Numbered from the stretch's first letter, positions 7,748 to 16,583 are shown. The stretch is 64,000 nt of DNA from Kribbella antiqua (GCF_004345665.1 NZ_SLWR01000005.1:62001-126000), one strand, 5' to 3'. Translations and numbers: made by a program. The notes: generated from the sequence alone by a model not told the origin.

Positions 7748-7836
7748 CGAGTGCGCCTCTCACCTGCGGTTTCTCAATCCGGGAACCGCCGATCGTTCCG
7801 CTGTTCCTCCAGCGATCCGGCATTGCCGTCACGCGT

Positions 7837-8287
7837 TCATGGCCGGGACTTGTGGGCCAGGAGGTAGCCGTGGGTGGTTTCTCCGCGCCCTCACGCTCGC
7901 GTACTGCCGTCATCGACAGCTCGAAGCCTGCCTCGCGCAGCAGGTCGGCGACCTCGTCCGGTGTTGCCGGTACCAATCGAGGGACACAGGCGTGCCGAAC
8001 AGCTCCGTGTACTGGCTCCGCCCGTCGCCGATCTGGAAGACCAGCATCAACTGCCCGCCGGGCGCGAGCACCCGGTGAAACTCGGCGAAGACCTGCGGTC
8101 GCTGCTCCCACGGAATGTGGATGATCGAGTAATAGGCAAGCAATCCGCCGAGTGAAGCGTCCGGCAGATCCAACGCCAGCATCGTCCCCTCCTCGAACCG
8201 CAAGTCCGGGTAGGTCCGGCGCGCTAATGCCAGCATCCCGGGTGACAGGTCGATGCCGAAGGCGTCCAGGCCAAGGTCGGACAGCAT
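7837..8287 (-). pseudogene. Class I SAM-dependent methyltransferase pseudogene (5' deletion plus two frameshifts)
   Basis: Reading down from 8287, the first frame gives AFGIDLSPGMLALARR (motif I-post), then DLPDASLGGLLAYYSIIHIP and VLAPGGQLMLVFQ up to SLDWYR. The sequence then continues in a second frame (TPDEVADLLREAGFELSMTA) and finally in a third (ETTHGYLLAHKSRP) to a stop at 7837. Each switch equals a one-base deletion; the second falls in an A run (AAA where AAAA would restore the frame). The GxGxG SAM-binding motif and everything before it is missing: upstream in frame is a stop, 18 bp after the end of the next gene. The gene is therefore dead unless the two shifts are sequencing errors, and it is 5'-truncated in any case. 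Confidence 0.8.
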
Positions 8288-8305
8288 CCACCATGGCTAC
8301 GGACG

Positions 8306-8998
8306 CTAGGCGCCACCACCGACAGTGTCAGGTAGGCCGAGCTCAGGTCGGCGGATTAGTAGTACGGCGGTGGTTATGAGCCAGAGCCAGACGGCTATGT
8401 ACGGGAGGAGCCAGGCCACCTCTATCGTCCAGACGAACTGGGCCAGGGCGAGGGCGATGCCGCTGATGATGCCCCAGCGGCCCAGCCAGCGGGGCATGGT
8501 GCCGGACGTCAGGATGATCCAGCCGCAGGCGAAGGCGAAGCCGCCCATTGGCAGCAAGATATTGATGAGTCCGAAGTGCGTGACGTCGTACGCGTAAGCC
8601 AGCTGCGCTTGATCGAGGTCGGCGGCTCGGTGGGTGGCTGCATCCTCGCTGGAGTCGAGGATGACGAAGGCGGCGGCCAGTACGGCGGACAGCAGCGCCA
8701 TGGTCGATCGCACCGGGACAGCTCCGTCGACGCGGCGGAGGAGGAGAGCCAGGCCCACCATGAACCAGAGCAGAACAAACATCCCGATGTCGGCTACGAC
8801 CTCCAGCAGCCGCACCCAGGTCGCGTCGAGGCCGCGGACGTACTCGGCCGCCTGAGCAACGGTCGCGTTGATCGGTGGCTCACCCGGCGAACCGGTGATC
8901 AACGCCGCGAAGAGCACCACGGCGCCGACCACCCCGGTCAGGCCGATGATTCGAGCGATCGGGGTGCCGCGCACCAGCAATTCGTCACGATCCGTCAT
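8306..8998 (-). CDS. Polytopic membrane protein (DUF4386-like)
   Basis: The protein has 230 residues and about six predicted transmembrane helices (for example IIGLTGVVGAVVLFAALI near the start, IGMFVLLWFMVGLALLL and LLPMGGFAFACGWIIL). Length, helix number and the loop between helices 1 and 2 resemble the DUF4386 family of unknown function, but I cannot confirm this. The ATG at 8998 has GAGGG upstream and is preferred over an in-frame upstream start at 9040. The decayed methyltransferase follows directly. Confidence 0.7.
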   Translation of the reverse strand: MTDRDELLVRGTPIARIIGLTGVVGAVVLFAALITGSPGEPPINATVAQAAEYVRGLDATWVRLLEVVADIGMFVLLWFMVGLALLLRRVDGAVPVRSTMALLSAVLAAAFVILDSSEDAATHRAADLDQAQLAYAYDVTHFGLINILLPMGGFAFACGWIILTSGTMPRWLGRWGIISGIALALAQFVWTIEVAWLLPYIAVWLWLITTAVLLIRRPELGLPDTVGGGA

Positions 8999-9102
8999 GC
9001 CCTCAGGATGCGCCGGACCCCGCTTCTTGCCTACTGGCAACAGCGGGCCGATGGCGAAGGCCCGCGAGCCATCTTCGCCCCAGGGTCGGGCCTGCCGGAT
9101 GA

Positions 9103-10050
9103 CTAGCTCAGGAGTTTCCCGACGGTCATGTGCAAGCTGCCGCTTCGGTCGGCACCGGTGTAGATCCGGTTGAGGACGTCGCCAGTCAGTTGGCGTTCTG
9201 TGTGGCCGTCGTCGGTGCCGTTGTGCCAGCAGCCTGCGTAGCGCACGATGACCTCCTGGTCGTGCTTGGAGCCGTGGACGACCAGGACGTAGACGCGCTC
9301 ACCGAAATCGCCGGCTGTGCAGGCCGAGTCGTTCGGGCCGCTGCCTGCCGGTGCGGATCGGATCGCGTCGACCAGGCCGCTGGCCGCCGTACCGGTGAAG
9401 GTGCGGCCTGTGAAAAGTGGCGTGCCGGCTGACCCAAGCAGGTAACTGCAGACCGACACCGACCGTACGTCGCCCACCGAACCAAGACCGCCGTCGGATC
9501 TCGGCCGGGTCGTCGGGTTGGTGGCGGCAGGATGGCTTGGGGCGCAGCCGTTCACGTCCGCGGTAGTGATCTCACGCGCCGAGCCGAAGATCCGGGCACG
9601 CAGCGCGGCGTCGTCGCTGAAGATCGTGACCATCGTGCCGCCGATGCTCCGAGACTCCCGGACCCAGCCGTGATCGAGGTTGCGAACGCCGGCCTCGCCG
9701 CCGAGGAAGGACACGTACGGCGCGCGGCTGCCGACAGGCGGCAGCTCCGGGCAGCCGACCAACGTGGACGCGCCTGGGCGGAAGACCCGAGGCACCTGCT
9801 TGCCTCCGCTCGACCCCACGCACCACTGCGACGGATCGCTGCCGTACCGCCAGGTGTCGGGCACCTGGAGCTCGGCCTTCCCATACGACTCCCATCGCCA
9901 GCCCTCCGGAGCCTGGTCGGCGACCTGGGGAGAGATGCCGGCCTGCTTGCCCGCAGAGGTCGCGATGGCCACACCGAGTACTGCGGCAGCCGCCAGCACC
10001 GAGGCGCCAACGGCCCGCACAGTACGGCGTCGCCGGCCGAAGTCAGTCAT
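9103..10050 (-). CDS. Membrane-anchored or secreted protein of unknown function
   Basis: The protein has 315 residues. An RRRRT basic start and a hydrophobic stretch at about 13-31 form a signal anchor or signal peptide. The outer domain contains WRWESYGKAELQVPDTWRYG and several cysteines (WCVGS, VGCPE, NGCAP, VSVCSYL, SACTAG, AGCWHN), consistent with disulfide bonding outside the cell. No catalytic motif is recognised. It is on the same strand as the serine hydrolase upstream, with a 20-bp gap, so the two are probably co-transcribed. Confidence 0.7.
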   Translation of the reverse strand: MTDFGRRRRTVRAVGASVLAAAAVLGVAIATSAGKQAGISPQVADQAPEGWRWESYGKAELQVPDTWRYGSDPSQWCVGSSGGKQVPRVFRPGASTLVGCPELPPVGSRAPYVSFLGGEAGVRNLDHGWVRESRSIGGTMVTIFSDDAALRARIFGSAREITTADVNGCAPSHPAATNPTTRPRSDGGLGSVGDVRSVSVCSYLLGSAGTPLFTGRTFTGTAASGLVDAIRSAPAGSGPNDSACTAGDFGERVYVLVVHGSKHDQEVIVRYAGCWHNGTDDGHTERQLTGDVLNRIYTGADRSGSLHMTVGKLLS

Positions 10051-10070
10051 ACCTGAGGGACGTCCGTGCG

Positions 10071-11183
10071 CTAGCCGACGTTGCAGATGGCCTTGTCCAG
10101 GAATGCGTCGACGAGGTCGTCGGGGTCGGCCCGGAAGTTGGGCGTCAGGGCGACGGTCACCTGGTGGTCGCCGTTCGGAGTCGTGAAGGACCAGGACTGG
10201 TAGGCGAGAGCATCACCATCGTTGCCATACACACGGATGCCACAGGAGGTATCGATCCACGCCAGGCCGAGTCCGTAGTTCCGGCCCTCGACGGCCGGTT
10301 TCTTCATCTCCTCGAGAAGGTACGGCGGAAGCAGTCGCCCACCGAGCAGCGCAGTGAAGAAGCGGCTGAGGTCTGCAGCCGTGGAGATCATTTCGCCTCC
10401 GGCCCCGAACAGCGACGGATTCATCTCGGTGAAGTCGACCAGCTGGACCTTGCCGTTCTGCTCAATCGGCACGTAGCCGTGCGGGTGCGGCCCGCGAATC
10501 CACGGCGATGTCCCCGGTACGACGGTCTCGCGCAACCGCAGCGGTTTGATCAGCCGGCGTTCGACCTCCACGCCGTACGGGCGTCCGGTCACCTGCTGGA
10601 TGATCTCGCCGAGCACGAGGTAGTTGGTGTTCGAGTACTTGTACGCCGAACCCGGCGGCTCGAAGGTCGGCGGGTTGGCGACCGCGCGCTGAATCTGCTC
10701 AGCCGCGGTCCAGGTCCGCCACCGGTAGTCGAGGAACTCCGGGTTCGGCGGGACCGTCAGGGTGTTCTTGAAGTCGTACAAACCACTGGTGTGGTTGAGC
10801 AACTGACGCACGGTGATGTGGTCGCCGTTCGGCACGACTCCGGGCAGCCACTTCTCGACGGTGTCGTCCAGCCGCAGCCGCTTCTCGGCAACCAGTTGCA
10901 GTACGACGGTGGCGACGAACGTCTTGGTGATGCTGCCAATCCGGAACCGGCTGCGGGCTGCGACCGGTTGCGTCGTACCCAGCTCGGCAACGCCGCTGGT
11001 GCCACGCCAGACGCGGTGCTCGTCGCGCACCTCCGCGAGCGCGCCCACTGCGCTGGCCGCTACGACGTCGTCCAGCTGTGTCTGCAGCGCGGTGCGATCT
11101 GGCGCGGCCATGGCAACGGTCGGCGTCGCGACCACCGCCGCCACCGTCGTCGCAGCCACCAGACCCCGAAGCACTCGCTTCAT
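10071..11183 (-). CDS. Secreted serine hydrolase, beta-lactamase class C / D-Ala-D-Ala carboxypeptidase type
   Basis: The protein has 370 residues. A signal peptide (1-27, ending VAMA) precedes a class C-type serine hydrolase fold. The nucleophile motif SITK (SxxK) lies at about 87-90 and YSN (Tyr-x-Asn) at about 183 in YKYSNTNYLVLGEI. A GLAW/GNDG region near the C-terminus occupies the KTG-equivalent position. Members act on peptidoglycan peptides, beta-lactams or small esters, and substrate cannot be told from sequence. Similar Kribbella/Streptomyces genes are annotated D-alanyl-D-alanine carboxypeptidase. Divergent from the secreted protein at 11432. Confidence 0.88.
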   Translation of the reverse strand: MKRVLRGLVAATTVAAVVATPTVAMAAPDRTALQTQLDDVVAASAVGALAEVRDEHRVWRGTSGVAELGTTQPVAARSRFRIGSITKTFVATVVLQLVAEKRLRLDDTVEKWLPGVVPNGDHITVRQLLNHTSGLYDFKNTLTVPPNPEFLDYRWRTWTAAEQIQRAVANPPTFEPPGSAYKYSNTNYLVLGEIIQQVTGRPYGVEVERRLIKPLRLRETVVPGTSPWIRGPHPHGYVPIEQNGKVQLVDFTEMNPSLFGAGGEMISTAADLSRFFTALLGGRLLPPYLLEEMKKPAVEGRNYGLGLAWIDTSCGIRVYGNDGDALAYQSWSFTTPNGDHQVTVALTPNFRADPDDLVDAFLDKAICNVG

Positions 11184-11213
11184 TCCTGCCTCCTTGGCAA
11201 TCGGTTACCGCAA

Positions 11214-11237
11214 GCCTGTCGGGTCGGCGCGACAGGC
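11214..11237. promoter_or_regulatory. Inverted repeat upstream of the serine hydrolase
   Basis: The perfect 8-bp arms GCCTGTCG/CGACAGGC with an 8-bp spacer lie 31 bp before the hydrolase start. They could be an operator or a leader hairpin. The rest of 11184-11431 shows no gene. Confidence 0.35.
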
Positions 11238-11431
11238 ACATCGGGGAACGCCCCCGGGGCTCCCCGAACGCCGTCCAGGGATGTACAGGACGGCACAGTC
11301 AGGCGTTTGCTGGATCAAGGAGTTGGCAGAAGATGCCACTGGGGGTGGAATCACCACGGGCTCAGCCCGGGAGGATTACCCGTACCGCCGGGCACGACAC
11401 AAGCCGGCGGGAGCAAGAATCGAGGGGACCA

Positions 11432-11977
11432 ATGCGTAGATTCGCGCTGTTGGTCGGAATCATCGTGGTACTAGGGCTCGGCGGAGCACCGTCAGCGGTC
11501 GCCGCGTCACCTGACGTCAGCCACTTCGCCTTCTCGGAGTCGTTCACCGACCCCGACTTCTGTGGGACCGGTCAGCCGGTGGACGTCTCGGTCTCCGTCC
11601 GGGGAACGGAGTTCTTCGCACCCAACCAGCCGGTCGACTACCGCAACATCAGCCAGGGCACCATCGTGTACACGAACCCTGAGAACGACGTCACCGTCAG
11701 CCGGCAGTTCGCCGGGCCGCTCTCCGACACGCTCATCTCGGGCGACCCAGAGGGTGTGTTCACCGTCGAGCGCGTCGTCAGCGGGCTGTCCGGGAAGCTC
11801 CGGACCCCCGACGGCACCGTCCTGCTGGGCGCGGGCTACCTCATCTTCCACGAGACCTTCGACGGTGACGAGTTGCTCAGCCGGGAGATCCTCGTCGACC
11901 GCGGACCGCATCCCAACCTGGAAAGCGATCTAGCCCTGTTCTGCGAGGTCATGACGGACGTACTGGGACTGGGCTGA
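11432..11977 (+). CDS. Secreted protein of unknown function
   Basis: The protein has 181 residues with a Sec signal peptide (1-27, PSAVAA). The mature part begins with a SHFAFSESFTDPDFCGTG segment and contains only two cysteines, one near each end (FCGTG and LFCEV). The predicted content is mainly beta. Proteins of this kind are frequent among Kribbella/Streptomyces secreted orphans with no assigned function. The ATG at 11432 follows GAGGGG; the frame is open far upstream but without coding character. Confidence 0.75.
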   Translation: MRRFALLVGIIVVLGLGGAPSAVAASPDVSHFAFSESFTDPDFCGTGQPVDVSVSVRGTEFFAPNQPVDYRNISQGTIVYTNPENDVTVSRQFAGPLSDTLISGDPEGVFTVERVVSGLSGKLRTPDGTVLLGAGYLIFHETFDGDELLSREILVDRGPHPNLESDLALFCEVMTDVLGLG

Positions 11978-12050
11978 CAGCTCATACTTTCGTTTGTTTT
12001 CTGAGATCCGTCGTTGCCAGCCGCTGGGCGGCATCGGATAGCGTCACACC

Positions 12051-13115
12051 ATGACGGAGACGGATGGACGCAGCACGGTGCAGCCGACGGAATGGTCCGC
12101 GCTGACCGAGCGGACTCTTGCAGAGGTCAAGACCTGCGCACCGATCTACCGGCCGACGAATTTCTGGGATTTCGGTCTGGACAAGATCCTGCGCGACATG
12201 GACACGCTGGGCCTGGCCAGGTTCAAGTCGTGGCCGACCTCGATGGAGTGGTTCTATCCGCGCTACGGCGACGGCTTCCACAACGCGTCGATCGGGCTGG
12301 CCTGGGAGGCCGCCGTACAGGCCAACCCGAAGGCGCGGAAGAACTGGTTCGTCTCCGCGCTGAACGGTGCCTTCGAGGCCCGCCGCGACTTCGACGTCGC
12401 CGCCCTCGCCTGGAACCGGGACCGCTGGCCGACGAGCATCGACGACTTCGGCGAGAGCTCGATCGGCACTCCGCCCCAGGCGTACGGACTGAGCCAGACC
12501 CCAGGGGTGAAGTTCGGCCGGCCGTACCTCAACTACCTCATCGTGATGGCCGCCCTGTCGAACCATGTCGACTCCCCGCCGAAGAGTTTCCTGGAGATCG
12601 GCGGTGGCTTCGGCGTACTCGGCGAGATCGTGCTGGCCCGCGACCCGGAGGCCAGGTACGTCGACGTCGACATCCCGCCGCTGGTGACAGTCTCGTCGTA
12701 CTACCTGAGCGAACTGTTCGGCCGGGACCGGTTCCAGGTGTACGACGACTCGATCGCCGAGACCGGGCCGATCGAGCTGAAGCAGTCCGCGGTGATCCCG
12801 AGCTGGCGGCTCGAGGACGTCGAGGCCGAGTTCGATGTGTTCGTCAACTCCTTCTCGTTCCAGGAGATGGAGCCCGAGGTGGTCGACAACTACATCGACA
12901 AGGTCTGCGCCATGGGCGTCACGTACGCCGTCTCACTCAACTCCAAACTCGGGACCGACAGGGCGGCGAAGGCCGGCGAATGGGGCTCGCTGGAGCCGGT
13001 CACGTCGGCGCACATCATCGACGCCTTCGAGAAGAACGGCTACAGCCTGGTCGGCCAGTACGGCGCCCCCCTCGTCCACGGCGGCCGCCAACTCAACGTC
13101 CTGAAGCGCAACTGA
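12051..13115 (+). CDS. Putative sugar O-methyltransferase
   Basis: The protein has 354 residues. The SAM-binding motif FLEIGGGFGVLGEIVL (~185) is followed by YVDVDIPPLVTVSSYYLSEL, the arrangement of the putative sugar O-methyltransferase family. The N-terminal 180 residues are the family's own domain with conserved aromatic residues. Such enzymes usually methylate sugars on cell-surface glycans or natural products. No glycosyltransferase or NRPS neighbours are present, so the substrate is open. No strong ribosome site is visible before the ATG. Confidence 0.8.
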   Translation: MTETDGRSTVQPTEWSALTERTLAEVKTCAPIYRPTNFWDFGLDKILRDMDTLGLARFKSWPTSMEWFYPRYGDGFHNASIGLAWEAAVQANPKARKNWFVSALNGAFEARRDFDVAALAWNRDRWPTSIDDFGESSIGTPPQAYGLSQTPGVKFGRPYLNYLIVMAALSNHVDSPPKSFLEIGGGFGVLGEIVLARDPEARYVDVDIPPLVTVSSYYLSELFGRDRFQVYDDSIAETGPIELKQSAVIPSWRLEDVEAEFDVFVNSFSFQEMEPEVVDNYIDKVCAMGVTYAVSLNSKLGTDRAAKAGEWGSLEPVTSAHIIDAFEKNGYSLVGQYGAPLVHGGRQLNVLKRN

Positions 13116-13252
13116 TCAACGGAGAGCTGCGGCCCAGGCGTCGTGGTGGCCGGCCGCTCGTCTGAGGCCCAACCGGCTTCCGCACGGTGTCCCCCACCCG
13201 AACAACAGATGCGGAGACATTTCCCCCAGTCAGCACTTCTTCGATGTCCACG

Positions 13253-13498
13253 TCAGCGCCTGTTCTTGTGGTTGCGGACGATGACGACCGCGAAGACGAC
13301 TTGGATGATGAGAAAGGTTATGAGACCCGCGGGGAAGGTGTTCATCAGCCAGTAGAACTCGGCGTCCGGGTCGCCGTCGCAGTCGCAGGGGTTCAGGCGG
13401 TAGGCGACGTACCAGGCGATGGCGCCGAGTGCGACCGAGGCCAGGAACGAGCCGCAGCCCCATCCGAAGATGGGGCTGGGGCGGAAGTCGTCGGGCAC
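13253..13498 (-). CDS. Small two-helix membrane protein
   Basis: The protein has 81 residues, with helices at about 14-34 and 53-73 separated by a short acidic loop with two cysteines (NPCDCDGDPDAE). It ends in a basic tail (RNHKNRR). The start is GTG at 13498. No family is recognised. It lies 50 bp downstream of the MFS pump on the same strand but is likely independent. Confidence 0.6.
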   Translation of the reverse strand: MPDDFRPSPIFGWGCGSFLASVALGAIAWYVAYRLNPCDCDGDPDAEFYWLMNTFPAGLITFLIIQVVFAVVIVRNHKNRR

Positions 13499-13548
13499 AC
13501 GTTGACCGTACGCATGTCGGAGGTCATGACCGTTGCTTTAGGCAAGAG

Positions 13549-14976
13549 TCAGGCCGCGGCGGTGGCTTCGGTGAGTTGTTCTGAGGTGGGCTGGAGTTGG
13601 GGAGAGGCGAGGGTCAACAGGAGGTTCGCCACGGCGAAGGCGGATGCGACCAGGAGGCCTCGCTCGAAGCCAGAGACCAGCGCTGCTTGCTGAGTGGCGC
13701 CGTGGGTTAGTTCGTTGGTGACGTGGGTGATCGACAGAGTGGTGACGATGGCCAGGCCGAGTGCGCCACCGACCTGGTACATGGCATTGACCACGCCGGA
13801 CGCGGCGCCGGCCTCGTGGTGCTGGACCTCGGAGACCGCGGTGATCTGGCCGGGAACGCCGACGCCGAGGATGCCGAAGCCGAAGATCAACAACCCAGGC
13901 AGGATCTCCGTCGCGTAGCTGCCCACAGCATCAGCCTGCGACAGAAGCAGCAGCCCGATCACACTGAGCACCGTGCCGGCCAACTGCACCGTACGAGTGC
14001 CGACGCGCTGTACCAACTGCGACGCGAGTACGGCGCCCACAATCGCGGCACCACCCATCGGCAGGAAGTGCACACCCGCCTCGAGCGCACTGTCCCCACG
14101 CACCTGCTGCAAGTAGATAGCAGTCAGGAAGAACATCGACAGGAACGCAGCACCGTTCAGAGCAAGCGCTCCACCCGACACACTCAACGCCCGCGACCGG
14201 AACAACCGCAGCGGCACCAGCGGTGCCTTCGACCGCGCCTCCACCAGCACAAACGCCACCAGCAACGCGACGCCGCCCACCAGCGAGGCAAGGACTTCGA
14301 ACGATCCCCATCCGCGTGGCTCCGACCGCACTACGCCGTACACGACCGCCATCAACCCGGCCGTACCGAGCACCGCGCCGAGAGTGTCGAATGTACGACG
14401 CGCGCCGTCATGGTGCCGCACATCGCGGACAAAGACGGGAATCACCGCAACCAGCGCGATCACGATCGGCACGTTGACGAAGAAGATCCACTTCCAGCTG
14501 AGCGAGTCGACCAGTAAGCCGCCGGCGACCACACCGAGCGTGCCGCCAAGACCGGCCAGTCCGCCCCACACGCCCATCGCGATGTTCCGCTCGCGACCAT
14601 GCGCGAACGTCATCGTAAGAAGCGCCAGCGCGGCCGGCGACAGCAGCGCCCCACCAAGCCCTTGTGCGGCGCGCGCACCGATCAGGAACTCAGGCGACCG
14701 CGACAACCCCGCCACCAGCGAGGTGATACCGAACAGCAGCAGCCCGGCGACGAACACCCGGCGCGGGCCGAGCAGGTCGGCCATCCGGCCGCCGAGCAGC
14801 AGGAAGCCGCCGAAGAGCAGCGTGTAGGCGTTGATCACCCACTGCAGCGAGTCGGCGGAGAAGTTCAGGTCCGCCTGGATGTGCGGCAGCGCGACGTTCA
14901 CGATCGTCACGTCGAGCACCACGATGAATTGCGCGAGGGCCAGCACCGCCAGGGTGGCCCAGGGACTGCGTCGCAT
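13549..14976 (-). CDS. MFS drug exporter, DHA2 (14-helix) type
   Basis: The protein has 475 residues and about 14 predicted helices. The DHA motif LDVTIVNVALPHI lies in helix 1 (~22-34), with a GRMADLLGPRRVF motif A at ~62 and ARAAQGLGGALLSPAALAL in helix 4. The family exports toxic organic compounds using the proton gradient. It is divergently transcribed from a TetR regulator through an intergenic region dense in palindromes, the classic arrangement of a drug-inducible pump. Confidence 0.93.
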   Translation of the reverse strand: MRRSPWATLAVLALAQFIVVLDVTIVNVALPHIQADLNFSADSLQWVINAYTLLFGGFLLLGGRMADLLGPRRVFVAGLLLFGITSLVAGLSRSPEFLIGARAAQGLGGALLSPAALALLTMTFAHGRERNIAMGVWGGLAGLGGTLGVVAGGLLVDSLSWKWIFFVNVPIVIALVAVIPVFVRDVRHHDGARRTFDTLGAVLGTAGLMAVVYGVVRSEPRGWGSFEVLASLVGGVALLVAFVLVEARSKAPLVPLRLFRSRALSVSGGALALNGAAFLSMFFLTAIYLQQVRGDSALEAGVHFLPMGGAAIVGAVLASQLVQRVGTRTVQLAGTVLSVIGLLLLSQADAVGSYATEILPGLLIFGFGILGVGVPGQITAVSEVQHHEAGAASGVVNAMYQVGGALGLAIVTTLSITHVTNELTHGATQQAALVSGFERGLLVASAFAVANLLLTLASPQLQPTSEQLTEATAAA

Positions 14977-14995
14977 TGCCTACCTCACAGGGAAG

Positions 14996-15060
14996 AAGTT
15001 TACGCCGTATGTATACGCTGTATGCGTACCCTGTAGACACTAGGTCTACGGTGTAAACTT
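14996..15060. promoter_or_regulatory. Nested operator palindromes between MFS pump and TetR
   Basis: Four inverted repeats are packed in 65 bp. The outer arms AAGTTTACGCCGTA (14996-15009) and TACGGTGTAAACTT (15047-15060) match 13 of 14 as reverse complements. Inside them are CGTAT-GT-ATACG (15006-15017), TACGC-TGTAT-GCGTA (15014-15028) and GTAGAC-ACTAG-GTCTAC (15033-15049). This fits binding of several TetR dimers repressing both genes. Confidence 0.8.
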
Positions 15061-15066
15061 GTCAAC

Positions 15067-15741
15067 GTGATCACCAAGGAGACCACCCGCCGCCTCGATC
15101 CGGACAAGGTCGTCGACAGCGCGCTGGGCATCGCGGACGACGAGGGACCGGCAGCCATCAGCTTCCGGCGCCTGGCAGCCCAGCACGGTGTCACAGCGAT
15201 GGCGCTGTACCGGCACTTCAAGGACAAGGACGACCTGCTCGCCGCACTTGGCGACCGGTTGCTGGCGGACGTCGTACTGCCGGAGCCGACCGACGAGCGG
15301 TGGGACGTGCAGCTGCAAAACGTCCTGACCGCGTTCGTGACCGCATTGCGCGAGCACCCGCGGGTCGCCGACCTGACGCTGTTGCGGATCCTGGTGTCGG
15401 AGCCTGGGCTGGCAATGGCCGAGCGGATTATGGAGCTGCTGACCGAAGGCGGATTCTCGGTCGACGACGCCGCAGAGGTCGGCAGGCAGTCGATCTCCTC
15501 CCTGATCAGCCTGGTGACGACCGATCCGATGGCTCGCGAGGTGAGTGACCCGGTGGCGCGTGAGGATTCATTGCGGATGAAGCGCGCGTCGTTGGCAGCC
15601 CTGTCACCGCGGCGATACCCGCTGATCACGGCGGCCGCGGACACGCTGATCTGCCCGACGTCCAGAGACCGCTACTACGCCCTGGGCATCGAAATGACAG
15701 TCGCCGGCATCCGCGGCGTACTAAGGGAGGAGAAGCAGTAG
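15067..15741 (+). CDS. TetR family regulator of the adjacent MFS pump
   Basis: The protein has 224 residues. The N-terminal HTH is ISFRRLAAQHGVTAMALYRH (residues ~36-55). A TetR_C-type ligand domain follows, with long helices such as LQNVLTAFVTALREHPRV. The GTG start has no ribosome site and lies 6 bp from the operator edge, so translation may be leaderless. Divergent orientation to the pump implies local repression relieved by the exported compound. Confidence 0.9.
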   Translation: MITKETTRRLDPDKVVDSALGIADDEGPAAISFRRLAAQHGVTAMALYRHFKDKDDLLAALGDRLLADVVLPEPTDERWDVQLQNVLTAFVTALREHPRVADLTLLRILVSEPGLAMAERIMELLTEGGFSVDDAAEVGRQSISSLISLVTTDPMAREVSDPVAREDSLRMKRASLAALSPRRYPLITAAADTLICPTSRDRYYALGIEMTVAGIRGVLREEKQ

Positions 15742-16334
15742 TGGCCCTGAGCGTCCTCACGTACTTGCAGCAACTGAGCCCCGACGAACTGATACCGGCA
15801 CGAGAGAACCCGGTGGAGATCCGGCTGGTCGAGGAGGTCTCGCCGGAGTTCGCGCGGTACCTCTACACCGGCGTCGGCGGGCACTGGCACTGGATCGGCA
15901 AACTCGGCTGGAACTGGGACCAGTGGGTCGACTGGCTGAGCCGCCCCGGCTTCGAGACCTACGTGCCGTGGGTCGGCGGTGTTCCGGCCGGGTACGTCGC
16001 TATCCGGGGAGTCGGCAGTGAGGTCGAGATCGAGAACTTCGGCCTGCTCAAAGGGTTCTTCGGCCGCGGTATCGGCGGCCACCTGCTGACCGTCGGGCTC
16101 CGCAACGCCTGGACCTTGCACGAGCGGCACGACAGCGTCGACCCGGTGACTCGCGTCTGGGTGAACACCAACACCCTCGACGGGCCGAACGCGCTGGCCA
16201 ACTACCAGGCCCGCGGCCTGAAGCCCTACAAGACAGTCGAGGAGCAGCGCCCCGACGCCGACGGGACAGCGCCCGGACCGTGGCCGGGCTGGTCCGGCCC
16301 ACCCGGCGTGGTGCGGGAGGTGCCGGCCGGCTGA
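15741..16334 (+). CDS. GNAT family N-acetyltransferase
   Basis: The protein has 197 residues. The acetyl-CoA loop is GLLKGFFGRGIGGHLLTVGL (~93-112), an RGxGxG-like P-loop, followed by WVNTNTLDGPNALANYQARG, the typical final GNAT helix-strand. The N-terminus has a W/H-rich segment (GGHWHWIGKLGWNWDQW) that may shape the acceptor site. The GTG start shares one base with the TetR stop (TAGTG), and a GGGAGGAG lies inside the TetR end, so it is translationally coupled to TetR and probably part of the same resistance response. Confidence 0.85.
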   Translation: MALSVLTYLQQLSPDELIPARENPVEIRLVEEVSPEFARYLYTGVGGHWHWIGKLGWNWDQWVDWLSRPGFETYVPWVGGVPAGYVAIRGVGSEVEIENFGLLKGFFGRGIGGHLLTVGLRNAWTLHERHDSVDPVTRVWVNTNTLDGPNALANYQARGLKPYKTVEEQRPDADGTAPGPWPGWSGPPGVVREVPAG

Positions 16335-16385
16335 AAGGACTACGCTCCGAAATGGAGTGATTACCAATCAGCTGGAGGTAGGGCG

Positions 16386-16571
16386 ATGGCGGGGAAGTTC
16401 GAGCTGTACGAGGACAAGTCGGGCGGATTCCGGTTCCGGCTCAAGGCGGGGAACGGCGAGGTGATCGCGACCAGCAGCGAGAGCTACGAGTCCAAGGCCG
16501 GCGCCCTGAACGGGATCGAGTCGATCAAGCGCAACGCCGCCGAGGCGAACGTCGACGACCAGACGGCCTGA
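16386..16571 (+). CDS. YegP-like DUF1508 protein
   Basis: The protein has 61 residues forming one DUF1508 unit: KFELYEDKSGGFRFRLKAGN then EVIATSSESYESKAGALNGI. Many homologues are two-unit proteins (about 110 residues); this is a single-unit form, common in actinobacteria. Function is unknown. GGAGG lies 6 nt before the ATG. Confidence 0.88.
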   Translation: MAGKFELYEDKSGGFRFRLKAGNGEVIATSSESYESKAGALNGIESIKRNAAEANVDDQTA

Positions 16572-16583
16572 AGACCCCATAAA

